Notes: generated by a model not told the origin, from the letters alone. A stretch of DNA of 41,947 nt from Paucimonas sp. (GCA_028292545.1 JAQGMC010000130.1:1-41947); one strand, 5' to 3'; shown: positions 25,374 to 34,819, counted from the stretch's first letter. Numbers and translations: made by a program.

Positions 25374-26147
25374 TCACTTGAATTCGAGTGCAATGTATTC
25401 GCCCGTGTCGTCACGGCGGCGTTGTCCAAGCAGGTTCAGCAGGTTGGCCAGCTTTTCCTCTTGCCCGGGCGCGGCTTGCGCCCGCCCTGAAAACTGGAAC
25501 CGGCCCTGGGCCAGGCCGCCGGCTCCGGTTAAGACCAGCGGGCCGCTGCGCGTTGTCAGCCGCAGTTCGGCACCTTCACCGCGCCAGTCGGCCGCCAGCG
25601 TATAAGCACCCAGCGGCTTGATCGGCGACAGGCGCGAGGCAATCTCGTCCATGTCCAGCTTCATGGGCCCGGTGACGCTCAACTTCTGTCCCTGCCGCGC
25701 CAGTTGCAGCGGGTTCCAGGAGAGCCGCATCTGCCCCGAAGGCTGCAGGGTGTTGAGCGGCGCGCCCAGCGCGGCGAGCCTTTCGGCCGGCAGCGCAATG
25801 GCGGACGGACTCAACTGCCAGCTCTGCAAGCTGCCTTGCAGCGTCACCGGCTGCGCCAGCGCGGCAGGATTGCGCAATTCCAGGTGCACCCTGCCCAGCA
25901 ACAGCGACGGCGACAGCGACCAGCTGAAGCGGCCCGGCAGCAAGGGCGTGACCGGCTCGGTCTTGCCGGCGGCCGCGCCGATGAAAGCCGACCCCTCCCA
26001 CAAACTGCCCTGCGGATCGCCCAGCGTCAGGCGACCATTGGTTTGTTTTTCCACCAGCGGCGCCATCCAGGACGCCGGCAAGGCGACCAGGACGGTCACG
26101 AGCACGGCGGCTACGGCCGCCAGCAGCCAGGTCAGCAAGCGCAGCAC
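25374..26147 (-). CDS. gspN: Type II secretion protein GspN
   Basis: A 257-residue bitopic protein with an N-terminal membrane segment (4-28) and a periplasmic beta-rich domain (QTNGRLTLGDPQGSLWEG). GspN occurs in some type II systems, often with GspM, and its role is unclear. The start is GTG 26147, supported by GGAG eight bases upstream. It lies 61 bp after gspM. Confidence 0.85.
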   Translation of the reverse strand: MLRLLTWLLAAVAAVLVTVLVALPASWMAPLVEKQTNGRLTLGDPQGSLWEGSAFIGAAAGKTEPVTPLLPGRFSWSLSPSLLLGRVHLELRNPAALAQPVTLQGSLQSWQLSPSAIALPAERLAALGAPLNTLQPSGQMRLSWNPLQLARQGQKLSVTGPMKLDMDEIASRLSPIKPLGAYTLAADWRGEGAELRLTTRSGPLVLTGAGGLAQGRFQFSGRAQAAPGQEEKLANLLNLLGQRRRDDTGEYIALEFK

Positions 26148-26208
26148 GGGCAGGCTCCGGTTGCGGTTTGGGCAAGACGATTCCGACGCCGGCAGGTAAG
26201 GCTTGCCC

Positions 26209-26781
26209 TCATTCGCGCCTCTGCTGACGCAACGTTAGAGTCGCGTTCACGGTATCAGGTTGAGTTTGCGCAACAATGCTGGATTCGACGACCGTAATTC
26301 CCGAATTCTTTGCCGCCTGCTCCAGCCATCCCACCAGCGCGGCGAACGACACGCCATTCATCTGGATGCGGATGATTTCTCCGGTGACCGTGATGCTTTG
26401 TGCCTTCAGGCCGGCAGGCGCAAGCGAGGCTTCCAGGCTTTCGCGGGTGGCGGGGGCGGCCTGCGCCGCGTCGGCCGCGGCGGGCGCTTTTTCCAGTTCC
26501 CGTGCCATGGATTGCATTTGCGTGACTTGCTGGCGCAGCGCCGGCAAATCCTTGCGCAACTGCGCCCGGCCGGTCAGCGCCGGGTCGATCAAGAGCAGAT
26601 AGAGCGCAGCCAGCAACAAGGCCGCCAGGCCCCAGGCCAGCAACTTGCGTTCGCGCGGCTCGCGTGCGGACCAGAAATCGCGCACCGGGGCTGTCAAGCC
26701 GCCAAGCCGGGCGCCAGCGGCTGCCATGCCGCGTCCCCTAGCGGCGGAATTGCGTTCGACACTCATATTCGGGTTTGCCAT
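26209..26781 (-). CDS. gspM: Type II secretion protein GspM
   Basis: A 190-residue inner-membrane platform protein: a short cytoplasmic N-terminus, one membrane segment at about 47-66 (LLAWGLAALLLAALYLLLI), a coiled coil (75-100) and a periplasmic ferredoxin-like domain. ATG 26781 overlaps the gspL stop (TGATG). It pairs with GspL in the known complex. Confidence 0.92.
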   Translation of the reverse strand: MANPNMSVERNSAARGRGMAAAGARLGGLTAPVRDFWSAREPRERKLLAWGLAALLLAALYLLLIDPALTGRAQLRKDLPALRQQVTQMQSMARELEKAPAAADAAQAAPATRESLEASLAPAGLKAQSITVTGEIIRIQMNGVSFAALVGWLEQAAKNSGITVVESSIVAQTQPDTVNATLTLRQQRRE

Positions 26782-28046
26782 CACTTGGCGCTCCTTACCT
26801 GCCAGGCTGGCGCGCCGCCCTGGGCCGGCGCCTGGGATACGGTTAAGGCGCGTGCGGACAGGGCGCTGCGCGCCTCATCCATCGGCGGCGTGCTGCCGGG
26901 CTTGAACCGCACCACCAGGCTGCGGTCCTTGTAGTCAAGGGCGGCAATGGCATTGCTGCCGGCGCGACCGGCGGGGAGGTTGCGCCAGGCTTCGCCAAAG
27001 CCCGCGGCCAGGGCCAGGAAATCGTCAGGCGCAGCCTCACCGGCGCCGCGGCGGGCTGCGGCCAGCTTCTGGCGCATTTGCGCCACCGGGTCCACCACCG
27101 GTTCTTTCGGAAAGGCGGTGCGGAAAACCTGGGTTGCGGTTGCGCGCAGCGCACTGGCTTCACTGCGCAGGCGCCACCAGTCAATGTGCAAGCCAATCAG
27201 GTTGACGATCAGCACCGCAGCGGCCAGCGCCAGCGGCAGCCGCCATGCGCGCCAGTTCACTGCCGGCCGCACATTGGCAGCCAGGCCGCTCATCAAATTG
27301 ATGGCGCGCGCATCGCTGGCGCCGGCAATCCAGTTACGCCAGTCGTCTTCATGCAAGGTGGTGCGCGCGCCGGCTTCGTGCGCGGCTAGCGCGGATTCGA
27401 AGGCGGGCAGCGCAACGGCAGGCAAGTAAAGCTGGACCGCGCCTTGCGGCACGATGGCAAGCAGCGCATCGAGCGTCTCTTGCGGCGCGGTGACGGTGGA
27501 TTCTGGCAGGATCGGCAAGCCAACGCCATCCTGGCCCGCGAGGCGAATCGCCAGGTCGAGGTCGGCTTCGGATACCGTCACGGCGGCGCTGGCGCCCTCG
27601 CTTGCCAGCGGCAGGCAAAGCTGGGCAGGCACGGCAGCAACACTGCGCGCGCCGGCTGTCAGCAGGCTGCGCGAGATTGCATCCAGCCAGGCTTTCTGCA
27701 CCACCGCGACCGTGCGCTTGTTTCCACTGCCGGCGACGGCCAGCACGCAGTCAGCCGGGTCGGAAATCAACTGGTCTTCGACCAGGTTGGGGAGGGCGGC
27801 GCGCAAACGCGCGGCCGACATCGGCGGCACTTGCACTTGCACCAGGCTGACATCGCTGGCGGCCAGGATCAGCACCACGCCTTGCACCCGGCCGACCTGG
27901 CTGGCCAGGCCAGCCAGCGACTCTACGCCGCTGGCTTGCAAGCCGCCATTGTCGCCAGCAATCGCATACGGGCAGGGTACGCCGCTCCAGTGCCCGGCAT
28001 GGTCGGCTGCCGCCTTGGAAGGCATGCGTATGTAAAGGGTGCTCAA
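26781..28046 (-). CDS. gspL: Type II secretion protein GspL
   Basis: A 421-residue protein that recruits GspE to the membrane. The cytoplasmic actin-like part spans 1-265, a membrane segment lies near 268-290, and the periplasmic ferredoxin-like domain follows. I chose TTG 28046 (MSTLYIRMPSK), preceded by AGGAGAG, over ATG 28025, because the first beta strand begins at STLYIR. It lies 61 bp downstream of gspK. Confidence 0.93.
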   Translation of the reverse strand: MSTLYIRMPSKAAADHAGHWSGVPCPYAIAGDNGGLQASGVESLAGLASQVGRVQGVVLILAASDVSLVQVQVPPMSAARLRAALPNLVEDQLISDPADCVLAVAGSGNKRTVAVVQKAWLDAISRSLLTAGARSVAAVPAQLCLPLASEGASAAVTVSEADLDLAIRLAGQDGVGLPILPESTVTAPQETLDALLAIVPQGAVQLYLPAVALPAFESALAAHEAGARTTLHEDDWRNWIAGASDARAINLMSGLAANVRPAVNWRAWRLPLALAAAVLIVNLIGLHIDWWRLRSEASALRATATQVFRTAFPKEPVVDPVAQMRQKLAAARRGAGEAAPDDFLALAAGFGEAWRNLPAGRAGSNAIAALDYKDRSLVVRFKPGSTPPMDEARSALSARALTVSQAPAQGGAPAWQVRSAK

Positions 28047-28107
28047 GATAGTGCTCTCCTGACTTTTCCAGTGTCCATCAGCGTGCGTTCGTTTTTATTG
28101 CCGTTGG

Positions 28108-29121
28108 TTAACGTTCGCGCACCCAGACCACGTTTGTCTTTGCGCCATTGCGTTCTATCAGTGCCTGCACGTCGAGCCCGGCGCGCGCCATGCGCACATG
28201 GCCATTCACCAGGAAATAATTGGTCGACACTGCCAGCCCGGCGCCAGCCGCGCCGGCATTGGGTCCGCTGGCAGCGGGCAGGCGCCGCGTGACATCGGCC
28301 ATATCACGGAAACTCGCCGTCTGGCGCGCGGCGACCAGTGCCGCAGCCTCGCCTGCGCCCAGGTTTTGCAGCTTTGCCGCCAGCACTTCAGCCGGCGCAG
28401 TGTTGACGTTCACCGGCGTGGCCCGCGGCAGCACAATGACGAAGGGCCGCAGCTTTTCTATGTCGGCCGGCGTAAAGCCCGGCACGGCCAGCAAATCGTC
28501 CACCTGCACCAGCGGCAATTGCTGCGAAACCGCAGTCGTGGGCTGCTGCTGGCCGGTTGTCACCAGCGGCGGCGTAGTCTCCCGCATCAGGTCGGCGGTC
28601 TTTTGCGCCAGCCCCGGATTGATTTGCACGCTGGTGAGCAAGCGGCCGAAAGCCTGCACTTCATCCGGATTGATTGCACCGTTGGGCGCGATATTCGTCA
28701 GGTTGAAGCGGCCCTGCGCATCGGAAATACTGCCCGACAGTGCGGCATCGGAGGCATCGCCATCGGCGCGGCCATTTTCCACATACTGGTCGAGCTTGGT
28801 TTCAGACAGCGGCACGGCCCACGGTTCATCCAGTGCATCGATGCGGGAATATTTGGCATCCTCACGCAGGATCAGCCGCGCCCAGTCCAGTGCACCGCGA
28901 AGTATCCACTGTTTTTGCAATTGCAGGCGCTGGTTTTCAATCGACCGCACCTGCACTTGCTGTTGCCAGAACAGGCTGGCGACGATGGTAATGGCAAGCG
29001 TCGTCAGCAACAGCGCCGTCACGACAGCCACGCCACGCTGGCGCGACCGGCCGGCCGGCAGCGGACGGCCGCGCCTGCTGACACCGGTGCGCCTGCTGGC
29101 CGGGATGCGCGGCGCGCTCAC
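28108..29121 (-). CDS. gspK: Type II secretion minor pseudopilin GspK
   Basis: Tip pseudopilin of 337 residues. The prepilin cleavage site is Gly30-Val31 (RQRG-VAVVTA), and position +5 is Thr35 instead of Glu, as is normal for GspK. The large globular domain carries two helix-hairpin regions (VDDLLAVPGFTPADIEKL; NVNTAPAEVLAAKL). Start GTG 29121 overlaps the gspJ stop as GTGA. Confidence 0.94.
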   Translation of the reverse strand: MSAPRIPASRRTGVSRRGRPLPAGRSRQRGVAVVTALLLTTLAITIVASLFWQQQVQVRSIENQRLQLQKQWILRGALDWARLILREDAKYSRIDALDEPWAVPLSETKLDQYVENGRADGDASDAALSGSISDAQGRFNLTNIAPNGAINPDEVQAFGRLLTSVQINPGLAQKTADLMRETTPPLVTTGQQQPTTAVSQQLPLVQVDDLLAVPGFTPADIEKLRPFVIVLPRATPVNVNTAPAEVLAAKLQNLGAGEAAALVAARQTASFRDMADVTRRLPAASGPNAGAAGAGLAVSTNYFLVNGHVRMARAGLDVQALIERNGAKTNVVWVRER

Positions 29122-29825
29122 ACCGCCCCCAGCAGGAAAATCTTTTGCATCGGCGCGTCGCGGCCGGCCAGGCGCAGGGTCATTTCAAGCCCGGTCCAGG
29201 TTTGCACCATGAGCGGCGTGCCTGTGGTCTGGGCAATCACCTGGCCCTTGCCCGAGCCCACCGTGGCGCTGTCGCTTGCTTCCTGGGCTGCTGCATTGCG
29301 CCAGCCGCGATTGTCGTCGGCCCACAAGCGCAAGGCGATCGAGCCCACGCCATCGTAGAGCGACACCGCATAACCGGAGGGCGTGCCACTGGCAATGCTG
29401 CGCATCTGGGCATCGATCTCCAGCAAGTCGCGGGTGGCGGGAAGTTCCTGGCGCACCAGCACGCCATCGCGCACCACGTAACTGATGACCTGGACCCGCA
29501 AGGGCTGGCCTTCCAGCTGCACCGTGCGCACCAGCGCCAGCCGGCCATCGTCGATGCGCAAAACCTGGCGGTTTTGCAGCAATGCCGGCGATGCGATCTG
29601 GTTGCAGTCGTTCTGCAGCTGGGCGAAGGTCAGTTGCAGGCCCCGGGTCTGGTCGAGGTCGCTGGTCAGCGACACGCGCGCGCGCACGATCGTATCCAGG
29701 CCACGCCAGCCCATGACGGCGACGATAGCCATCACGCTGATTGCCACCAGCAGCTCGACCAGGGTCAGGCCGGCGTGGGGGCGCCCGGCGCGGCGCGCAA
29801 GATTGGGTTTTGGCTTACAGCGCAT
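29118..29825 (-). CDS. gspJ: Type II secretion minor pseudopilin GspJ
   Basis: Minor pseudopilin of 235 residues with leader cleavage at Gly19-Leu20 and Glu24 at +5 (AG-LTLVELLV). It forms the tip complex with GspI and GspK. ATG 29825 lies inside the last codons of gspI (11-bp overlap). Confidence 0.94.
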   Translation of the reverse strand: MRCKPKPNLARRAGRPHAGLTLVELLVAISVMAIVAVMGWRGLDTIVRARVSLTSDLDQTRGLQLTFAQLQNDCNQIASPALLQNRQVLRIDDGRLALVRTVQLEGQPLRVQVISYVVRDGVLVRQELPATRDLLEIDAQMRSIASGTPSGYAVSLYDGVGSIALRLWADDNRGWRNAAAQEASDSATVGSGKGQVIAQTTGTPLMVQTWTGLEMTLRLAGRDAPMQKIFLLGAV

Positions 29826-30225
29826 TGGGCACCACCTGGGCCAGCTTGATGATGCGGCGGCCGGGATCGCGGCTGTCGACCACGCTCACTTCCACCCGGC
29901 GGAACGAGGGGTTGGGCGTGGCGAAAACATTTTCTTCGCATTGCAGCGGCAAGTCGCCCTGCGGGCACTCGAAATTGCGCTGCCCGATCGGAGGCCACTC
30001 GTGGGCCAGGCGAATTTGCGTCAAGCGGTTTTCCGCAGACCAGGTCGCCATCATCGAGCCGCGCAAGTCGGTGCTGTTGGTCGTCAGGCTGCCGATTGCG
30101 CGCAAGCTGGCACCCAGCGCGGTGCCGACGATGAACAAGGCAACCAGCACTTCGAGCAGCGTGAAACCGGGCGCTGGCCGGATCGGGCTCGCCTTGCTGC
30201 TCGGGCTGCGGGTGGCCGTTCTCAT
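29815..30225 (-). CDS. gspI: Type II secretion minor pseudopilin GspI
   Basis: Minor pseudopilin of 136 residues. The prepilin site is Gly20-Phe21 with Glu25 at +5 (PG-FTLLEVLVAL). The body contains SAENRLTQIRL and the Cys pair typical of GspI. It starts 4 nt after the gspH stop. Confidence 0.94.
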   Translation of the reverse strand: MRTATRSPSSKASPIRPAPGFTLLEVLVALFIVGTALGASLRAIGSLTTNSTDLRGSMMATWSAENRLTQIRLAHEWPPIGQRNFECPQGDLPLQCEENVFATPNPSFRRVEVSVVDSRDPGRRIIKLAQVVPNAL

Positions 30226-30229
30226 CGCA

Positions 30230-30718
30230 TCACTCGACAGTGAAATGGCCGACGCCGTCAGCCCGGATCGTGACCGCGGCCTGGGCCGTGGCCAGGGTCA
30301 GCACGAAGGGCTTGTCGACCGGCTCGCGGCCAAACACGATGCGCAAGGGATTGGATTCGCCGGCCGAAGAAGGAGAGATCGAGAGCGCCACCGGCGCACG
30401 CTTGAAGCTGCGCGGATGCAGCAACTCGTCATTGTCGAGTCCCTGCCATTTGTTTTCATCGCGCAGCAGGAAACGATAGCCATCGCCGCCGGACTCGAAG
30501 GCGATCGGGCGGTTGCGCACGATCGCTTCGTCACGGGCCAGCTGCATCAACAACGCGATGCGTTGCGCTTCATTGTGCAATTGCTGCCGTTCGTCCGGCA
30601 TGGCGTTGAATGAAATGACGCCCATGGTGATACCGACGATCACCAGCACGACGAGCAGCTCCAGCAGCGTGAAGCCCGGCGCCCGTCTCAAGGCTTGCCA
30701 TGTCGTCAGAGGTCCCAC
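30230..30718 (-). CDS. gspH: Type II secretion minor pseudopilin GspH
   Basis: Minor pseudopilin of 162 residues with cleavage at Gly15-Phe16 and Glu20 at +5 (PG-FTLLELLVVL). GTG 30718 overlaps the end of gspG by 13 bp; a TTG a few codons later is an alternative start. Confidence 0.92.
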   Translation of the reverse strand: MGPLTTWQALRRAPGFTLLELLVVLVIVGITMGVISFNAMPDERQQLHNEAQRIALLMQLARDEAIVRNRPIAFESGGDGYRFLLRDENKWQGLDNDELLHPRSFKRAPVALSISPSSAGESNPLRIVFGREPVDKPFVLTLATAQAAVTIRADGVGHFTVE

Positions 30719-31215
30719 GAACCGATGTCGGCGTCGTTACCGGCGCCACCGGGCTGGCCGTCCGCGCCGAGTGAAAAGATGTCGACCTCGCCCTTCACGC
30801 CGGGCGAAAGATATTGATACGGATTACCCCACGGGTCCTTGGGCAGCTTGTCGATATAGCCGCCGGACTTCCAGCCGTTTGCCGGCGGCCCGCTTTGCGG
30901 TTTGACGACCAGGGACTGCAAGCCCTGCTCAGAAGTGGGATAGCGCTGGTTATCGAGCTTGTACAGCTTGAGCGCCTGCATCAGGCTCGAAATATCCTGG
31001 CGTGCCGCAGTGATGCGGGCGTCGTCGGCGCGGCCCATCAGCTTGGGCACCACCAGTGCTGCGAGGATGCCCATGATGACCACTACGACCATGATTTCAA
31101 TCAGCGTGAAGCCGCGGTTGCGGCGGCGCGCAGGAGTAGCTGCCCCCCGGGGCGCCGCGGCGGCGCCGGGACGGACAGGAGATGCAGTCGACAAATCAGA
31201 CAGTGCAGTAAGCAT
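30706..31215 (-). CDS. gspG: Type II secretion major pseudopilin GspG
   Basis: Major pseudopilin, 169 residues. Cleavage is at Gly35-Phe36 (RG-FTLIEIMVVV) with Glu40 at +5. The C-terminal domain has the calcium-loop pattern (KDPWGNPYQYLSPG, FSLGADGQPGG). The 35-residue leader is long for the family; ATG 31215 is the only good start but has no obvious Shine-Dalgarno. It is the first gene of the gsp run. Confidence 0.96.
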   Translation of the reverse strand: MLTALSDLSTASPVRPGAAAAPRGAATPARRRNRGFTLIEIMVVVVIMGILAALVVPKLMGRADDARITAARQDISSLMQALKLYKLDNQRYPTSEQGLQSLVVKPQSGPPANGWKSGGYIDKLPKDPWGNPYQYLSPGVKGEVDIFSLGADGQPGGAGNDADIGSWDL

Positions 31216-31563
31216 GACGTATTGGGTGCGTGGACAGTTAGGTTGGGGTGCGCCAGGCCAGGCGTGCTGGCCTTGATGTGACGCGCCCGGATGTGATCGC
31301 GGATGCGACCAGAGTATATGCCGGCGATGGCGTCGCTCCCACTAGTGTTAGCTTGACCGGGAGCAACGAATGCGTGGAAGCCAGTTTTATGTGACGGCTT
31401 TCGAGGTACCGAGTTCCCTTGACGCAGCGCATTTTCTTGTGCGGGCGCATTCGTCTACTACTTGGAGCCTGCTACTTGGAGCATGCGCAAGGCAATTTAG
31501 CTTGTCCCATGCTATTGATAGAAGACGATAGCGCCGGGCCGGCCGCTTGCGCAAGGAGACCCC
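31216..31563. promoter_or_regulatory. Divergent leader region between gspG and the cupin gene
   Basis: A 348-bp non-coding stretch. On the minus strand TATACT (31318-31313) is a plausible -10 for the gsp operon, lacking a good -35. A perfect 7-bp hairpin AGGCCAG/CTGGCCT lies in the predicted gsp leader (31255-31273). On the plus side an 11-bp direct repeat ctacttggagc occurs at 31458 and 31472. AAGGAG at 31554-31559 is the cupin ribosome site. No ORF is convincing. Confidence 0.45.
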
Positions 31564-31941
31564 ATGTCATTGCCCCATGTCTCGTCAGGCGAGATAGTCG
31601 ATATCCGCCCGCTGGATCAGCGATTGAAGGATGCTTTTTCGAACGCATTGCTACGTACCGAACGACTTGAAGTGATGCGCCTGGTTCTACCGGCAGGCAA
31701 GTCCTTTCCCGAACATCACGTGGATGGCGAATCAACGATCCAGTGCATTGAAGGCGTAGTCGAACTCCATGCCCACGGCAGCATAAAGCCGATGCGCGCA
31801 AACCAGATGGTCTATCTCGGCCCGGGCGTGCGGCATGCACTGGTGGCGCAGCAAGATGCTTCGGTGCTGGTTACGATTTTGCGCAACCAGCAGTTGCCGC
31901 ACGAGGCCGATGACAGCGCCGAAGGGCTGGGTACGGTTTAG
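31564..31941 (+). CDS. Small cupin-domain protein
   Basis: A 125-residue single-domain cupin. The first cupin box has EHHVDGES and the second has GPGVRHAL, giving three to four likely metal-binding His/Glu residues. The enzymatic role, if any, is unknown; such cupins can be sensors or small dioxygenases. A strong AAGGAG precedes the ATG. Its TAG stop overlaps the TAA stop of gpsA on the other strand. Confidence 0.85.
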   Translation: MSLPHVSSGEIVDIRPLDQRLKDAFSNALLRTERLEVMRLVLPAGKSFPEHHVDGESTIQCIEGVVELHAHGSIKPMRANQMVYLGPGVRHALVAQQDASVLVTILRNQQLPHEADDSAEGLGTV

Positions 31942-32954
31942 CTTGCTTCGTTGCGCGGTTCGCGCGACAACAAGCGCGCCACCGTATCGCGCGGCGACTG
32001 GCCATCGAAGAGGATGGAGGCGACCGCATTCGTGATTGGCATGTCGATGCCACGCTCGGCAGCCAGTTCGCGCACCGCCTGGGCACAGCGCACGCCTTCT
32101 GCCACATGGCCCAGTTCAGCCACGATCTCTGCCAGCGCCTGGCCGCGCGCCAGTCCCAGCCCGACGCGCCGGTTGCGCGACAAATCGCCGGTGCAGGTAA
32201 GGATCAGGTCGCCCATGCCGGTCAGCCCGATGAAGGTTTCGGCGCGCGCGCCCAGCGCAATGCCCAGGCGCGTGATTTCGACCAGGCCGCGCGTGACCAG
32301 GGCCGCGCGCGCATTCAGGCCCAGCCCCATGCCATCGGCAATGCCAGTGGCGATGGCGAGGATATTCTTGACCGCGCCGCCTACTTCCACGCCAACCAGG
32401 TCGTCGCTCGTATAAACCCGGATTGCGCCGCCATGCACGGCGGCCACGACCCGTTCGCACAGGGCCTGGTCGGCGGTCGCGACCGTCAAGGCGCAAGGCA
32501 GGCCCTGCGCCACTTCGCGCGCGAAGGACGGGCCGGACAGGGCGCCGGCCGGCAGGCCCGGGCCCAGCACCTCCCGCACCACCTGGTGCGGCAACAGGCG
32601 GCTGCCTTCCTCGAAGCCCTTGCACAGCCAGACAAGATTGGGCAGGGCGTGGCCCTTCAAGCGTGTGGCCAGCGGACGCAGGCCCGCCACCGAGGTGGCC
32701 ACCAGCAGCAAGCCACCCGCTCCCGCCTGGCTTACCGCTGCGTCCAGGTCGGCTGTGACCGCAACCGCCGCCGGCAAGATCGCGCCGGGCAAGTAGGCCG
32801 TATTCTCACGGCTGCTGCGCAAGGCAGCGATGGCCGCGCTATCGCGACCCCACAACACCACCTCGCGCCGCGGCGCCAGTGCAATCGCCAGTGCCGTGCC
32901 CCAGGCGCCAGCGCCCAGGATAACCACGCGTGGCGCAGCACCCACTTCACTCAC
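31938..32954 (-). CDS. gpsA: Glycerol-3-phosphate dehydrogenase [NAD(P)+]
   Basis: Reduces dihydroxyacetone phosphate to sn-glycerol-3-phosphate for phospholipid synthesis. The 338 residues begin with the dinucleotide-binding [16 protein letters not shown] and the catalytic lysine in [13 protein letters not shown] are intact, as is [12 protein letters not shown]. The start is GTG 32954 ([10 protein letters not shown]), with GAGG upstream, overlapping the end of the SH3 gene by 8 bp; the longer upstream frame is not gpsA-like. Confidence 0.97.
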   Translation of the reverse strand: MSEVGAAPRVVILGAGAWGTALAIALAPRREVVLWGRDSAAIAALRSSRENTAYLPGAILPAAVAVTADLDAAVSQAGAGGLLLVATSVAGLRPLATRLKGHALPNLVWLCKGFEEGSRLLPHQVVREVLGPGLPAGALSGPSFAREVAQGLPCALTVATADQALCERVVAAVHGGAIRVYTSDDLVGVEVGGAVKNILAIATGIADGMGLGLNARAALVTRGLVEITRLGIALGARAETFIGLTGMGDLILTCTGDLSRNRRVGLGLARGQALAEIVAELGHVAEGVRCAQAVRELAAERGIDMPITNAVASILFDGQSPRDTVARLLSREPRNEAS

Positions 32955-33393
32955 CCCAGACCTCGGCCGCCCGCACATAGCCGGACTGTCCATCGGCATG
33001 GCGCACCCGGACCCAGCTTGAGCTGGGCGGCTCCACCATCTCCAGCAAGACGTTGCGCTCGGCGCTGAATACAACCGGCGCTGCTTCGTCGGGCGCAGCC
33101 TGGATGCGCGCGCCGGCGCTGGTCACGACTACATGCCGCCGCGGTACCAGCGCGCGGGCGTGCACCCACGACAGGTCGCCGCTTGCGTCGCGCACTTTGA
33201 TCCAGTCGCCATAGGTCAGCACCAGTTCGACCGGCATGCCGCGCGGCGCAACCGCCAGCTTGCGGCCCTTGTCCGAGGGCGTGTCGTACAGCACCGCGGG
33301 CGCCGTGCCGACCGAGCGGAATTCAGCCGCCTGCGCCAGCCCGGCCGCTGCCCACGCTATGCCGCACAGGCACAGTCGCGCGGTCTTTGTCAT
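32947..33393 (-). CDS. Periplasmic bacterial SH3-domain protein
   Basis: A 148-residue exported protein: signal peptide (1-23, GLAQAAEF) and two SH3b-like units (about 28-85 with [15 protein letters not shown], and 90-148 with [15 protein letters not shown]). Such domains usually bind peptidoglycan or peptides. ATG 33393 lies 2 nt after the secB stop; a TTG at 33399 overlapping secB is the alternative. It forms an operon with secB and gpsA. Confidence 0.85.
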   Translation of the reverse strand: MTKTARLCLCGIAWAAAGLAQAAEFRSVGTAPAVLYDTPSDKGRKLAVAPRGMPVELVLTYGDWIKVRDASGDLSWVHARALVPRRHVVVTSAGARIQAAPDEAAPVVFSAERNVLLEMVEPPSSSWVRVRHADGQSGYVRAAEVWGE

Positions 33394-33395
33394 GC

Positions 33396-33890
33396 TCAAT
33401 GCTGGGCGCGGCTGCCGTCAGGCATCACGATGCCGGAGCCGGCCTGCTTTTCCTGCTGCTCGGCCAGGGCAATCTGGCGCTGCTGGTAAAAGATTTCGAA
33501 ATTGATTTCCGACAGGTGGACTGGCGGGAAGCCGGCGCGCGTCACCATGTCGGCGATATTGGCGCGCAGGTAGGGATAGATAATGTTCGGGCAACCGATG
33601 CCCAGCAGCGGGTCGAGCTGGTCTTCCGGTATGTTGCGCACTTCGAAAATGCCGGCTTGCTTGCCCTCGACCAGGAAGGCGATCTTTTCGCCGACCTTGG
33701 CAGTCACGGTGATGGTGACGGTGGATTCGTACACGCCGTCAGCCAGCATTTCTGCGCCGACGTCGACCGCGACTTCCATTGCCGGCGGCTCCTGCTCGAG
33801 GAAAATTGCCGGCGAGTTGGGCTGCTCCAGCGACATGTCCTTCAGGTAGACGCGCTGGATCTGGAATACGGGTTGGTTCTGTTCAGCCAT
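33396..33890 (-). CDS. secB: Protein-export chaperone SecB
   Basis: Holds preproteins unfolded and delivers them to SecA. The 164 residues show the standard core ([43 protein letters not shown]). It follows grxC after 130 bp, the usual order in these bacteria. Confidence 0.97.
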   Translation of the reverse strand: MAEQNQPVFQIQRVYLKDMSLEQPNSPAIFLEQEPPAMEVAVDVGAEMLADGVYESTVTITVTAKVGEKIAFLVEGKQAGIFEVRNIPEDQLDPLLGIGCPNIIYPYLRANIADMVTRAGFPPVHLSEINFEIFYQQRQIALAEQQEKQAGSGIVMPDGSRAQH

Positions 33891-34026
33891 GGCTCACTGC
33901 TTCCTGTTAACTTGATTGAGATCGATTGGTCGCTGATCGGAATGCGACCCTGTTGATGTGCTGCTGACCGCTACCCTGCGCTCCCCTGCACTGGCGCACC
34001 GGCGCGGCCGTAGCAAGCCGGACATG

Positions 34027-34296
34027 CTAGGCCCCTTGCAGCATGCTGTCGAGCCTGCCCTGGCGGTTGAGCGCAGAAAGATCGTCGAAGCCGCCCACAT
34101 GTTGCTCGCCGATATAAATCTGCGGCACGGTGCGACGACCTGTCTTTTGCATCATCTCGGCGCGCTGCGCCGGGTCGAGGTCAATGCGGATCTTTTCGAT
34201 TTCGACGACGCCCTTTTCCTTCAACAGGCGCTCGGCCATCAGGCAATAGGGGCACACGCCGGTGCTGTACATGAGGACGCGGGGACGTGAAGACAT
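34027..34296 (-). CDS. grxC: Glutaredoxin 3
   Basis: Thiol-disulfide oxidoreductase of 89 residues with the CPYC active site (Cys15, Cys18), the cis-proline motif TVPQIYIG and the glutathione-binding GGFDDL. It lies between a rhodanese gene and secB. Confidence 0.96.
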   Translation of the reverse strand: MSSRPRVLMYSTGVCPYCLMAERLLKEKGVVEIEKIRIDLDPAQRAEMMQKTGRRTVPQIYIGEQHVGGFDDLSALNRQGRLDSMLQGA

Positions 34297-34378
34297 GGCG
34301 ACGGTTCCTTGCTAGCGTGGCAGCGATGGCCGGGGGGTAGAAGTTGCGGCTGGCGGCTGGCGGCTTTGTGGGCCGGCC

Positions 34379-34780
34379 TTATTTCGTAACCGGCAAGCCC
34401 TGCGCTTGCCAGGCAGCCATGCCGCCATTGAGGCTGAAGACCTCGTTGAAGCCGGCCTTTTTCAGTTTCGACGTGGCGCGTGCAGACTGCATGCCGCTGG
34501 AGCACACGACGATCACCGATTTTGCCTTGAACTTGTCAAGCTCGGCGATGCGCTTGTCGAATTCCTTGAGCGGGATATTGCGCGCTTCGCGCATATGACC
34601 GATTGCGAAATCCTTGGGATCGCGCACATCGACCACGACCGCACGGCCCTGGTTGAGCAATTGCGTGGCTTGCAGCAGCGAGACGCGGCTGCCGCGCGCG
34701 GCCAGGCTGGGCCAGAGCAAGGCGCCACCGGACAGCAGCGCACAGAAGATAAGCCAGATATTATCAATGAGGAATTTCAC
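34379..34780 (-). CDS. Membrane-anchored rhodanese-like sulfurtransferase
   Basis: A 133-residue protein with one N-terminal membrane segment (4-24) and a rhodanese domain (about 35-130) whose active cysteine is Cys93 (VVCSSGMQSA). It probably moves sulfane sulfur, facing the cytoplasm or periplasm. GTG 34780 (MKFLIDNIW) matches how homologues usually begin; ATG 34813 is possible but would overlap a TATAAT promoter element. First gene of the rhodanese-grxC-secB-SH3-gpsA run. Confidence 0.9.
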   Translation of the reverse strand: MKFLIDNIWLIFCALLSGGALLWPSLAARGSRVSLLQATQLLNQGRAVVVDVRDPKDFAIGHMREARNIPLKEFDKRIAELDKFKAKSVIVVCSSGMQSARATSKLKKAGFNEVFSLNGGMAAWQAQGLPVTK

Positions 34781-34811
34781 AAAGGGCAGTAGGGTAGGGG
34801 GAAACGCGCTC

Positions 34812-34819
34812 ATTATAAA
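34812..34819. promoter_or_regulatory. Shared AT-rich promoter core between the rhodanese gene and gpmA
   Basis: ATTATAAA reads TATAAT on the minus strand (34817-34812), placing transcription about 25 nt before the rhodanese GTG, and TATAAA on the plus strand (34814-34819) for gpmA. Neither direction has a clear -35. Confidence 0.45.
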
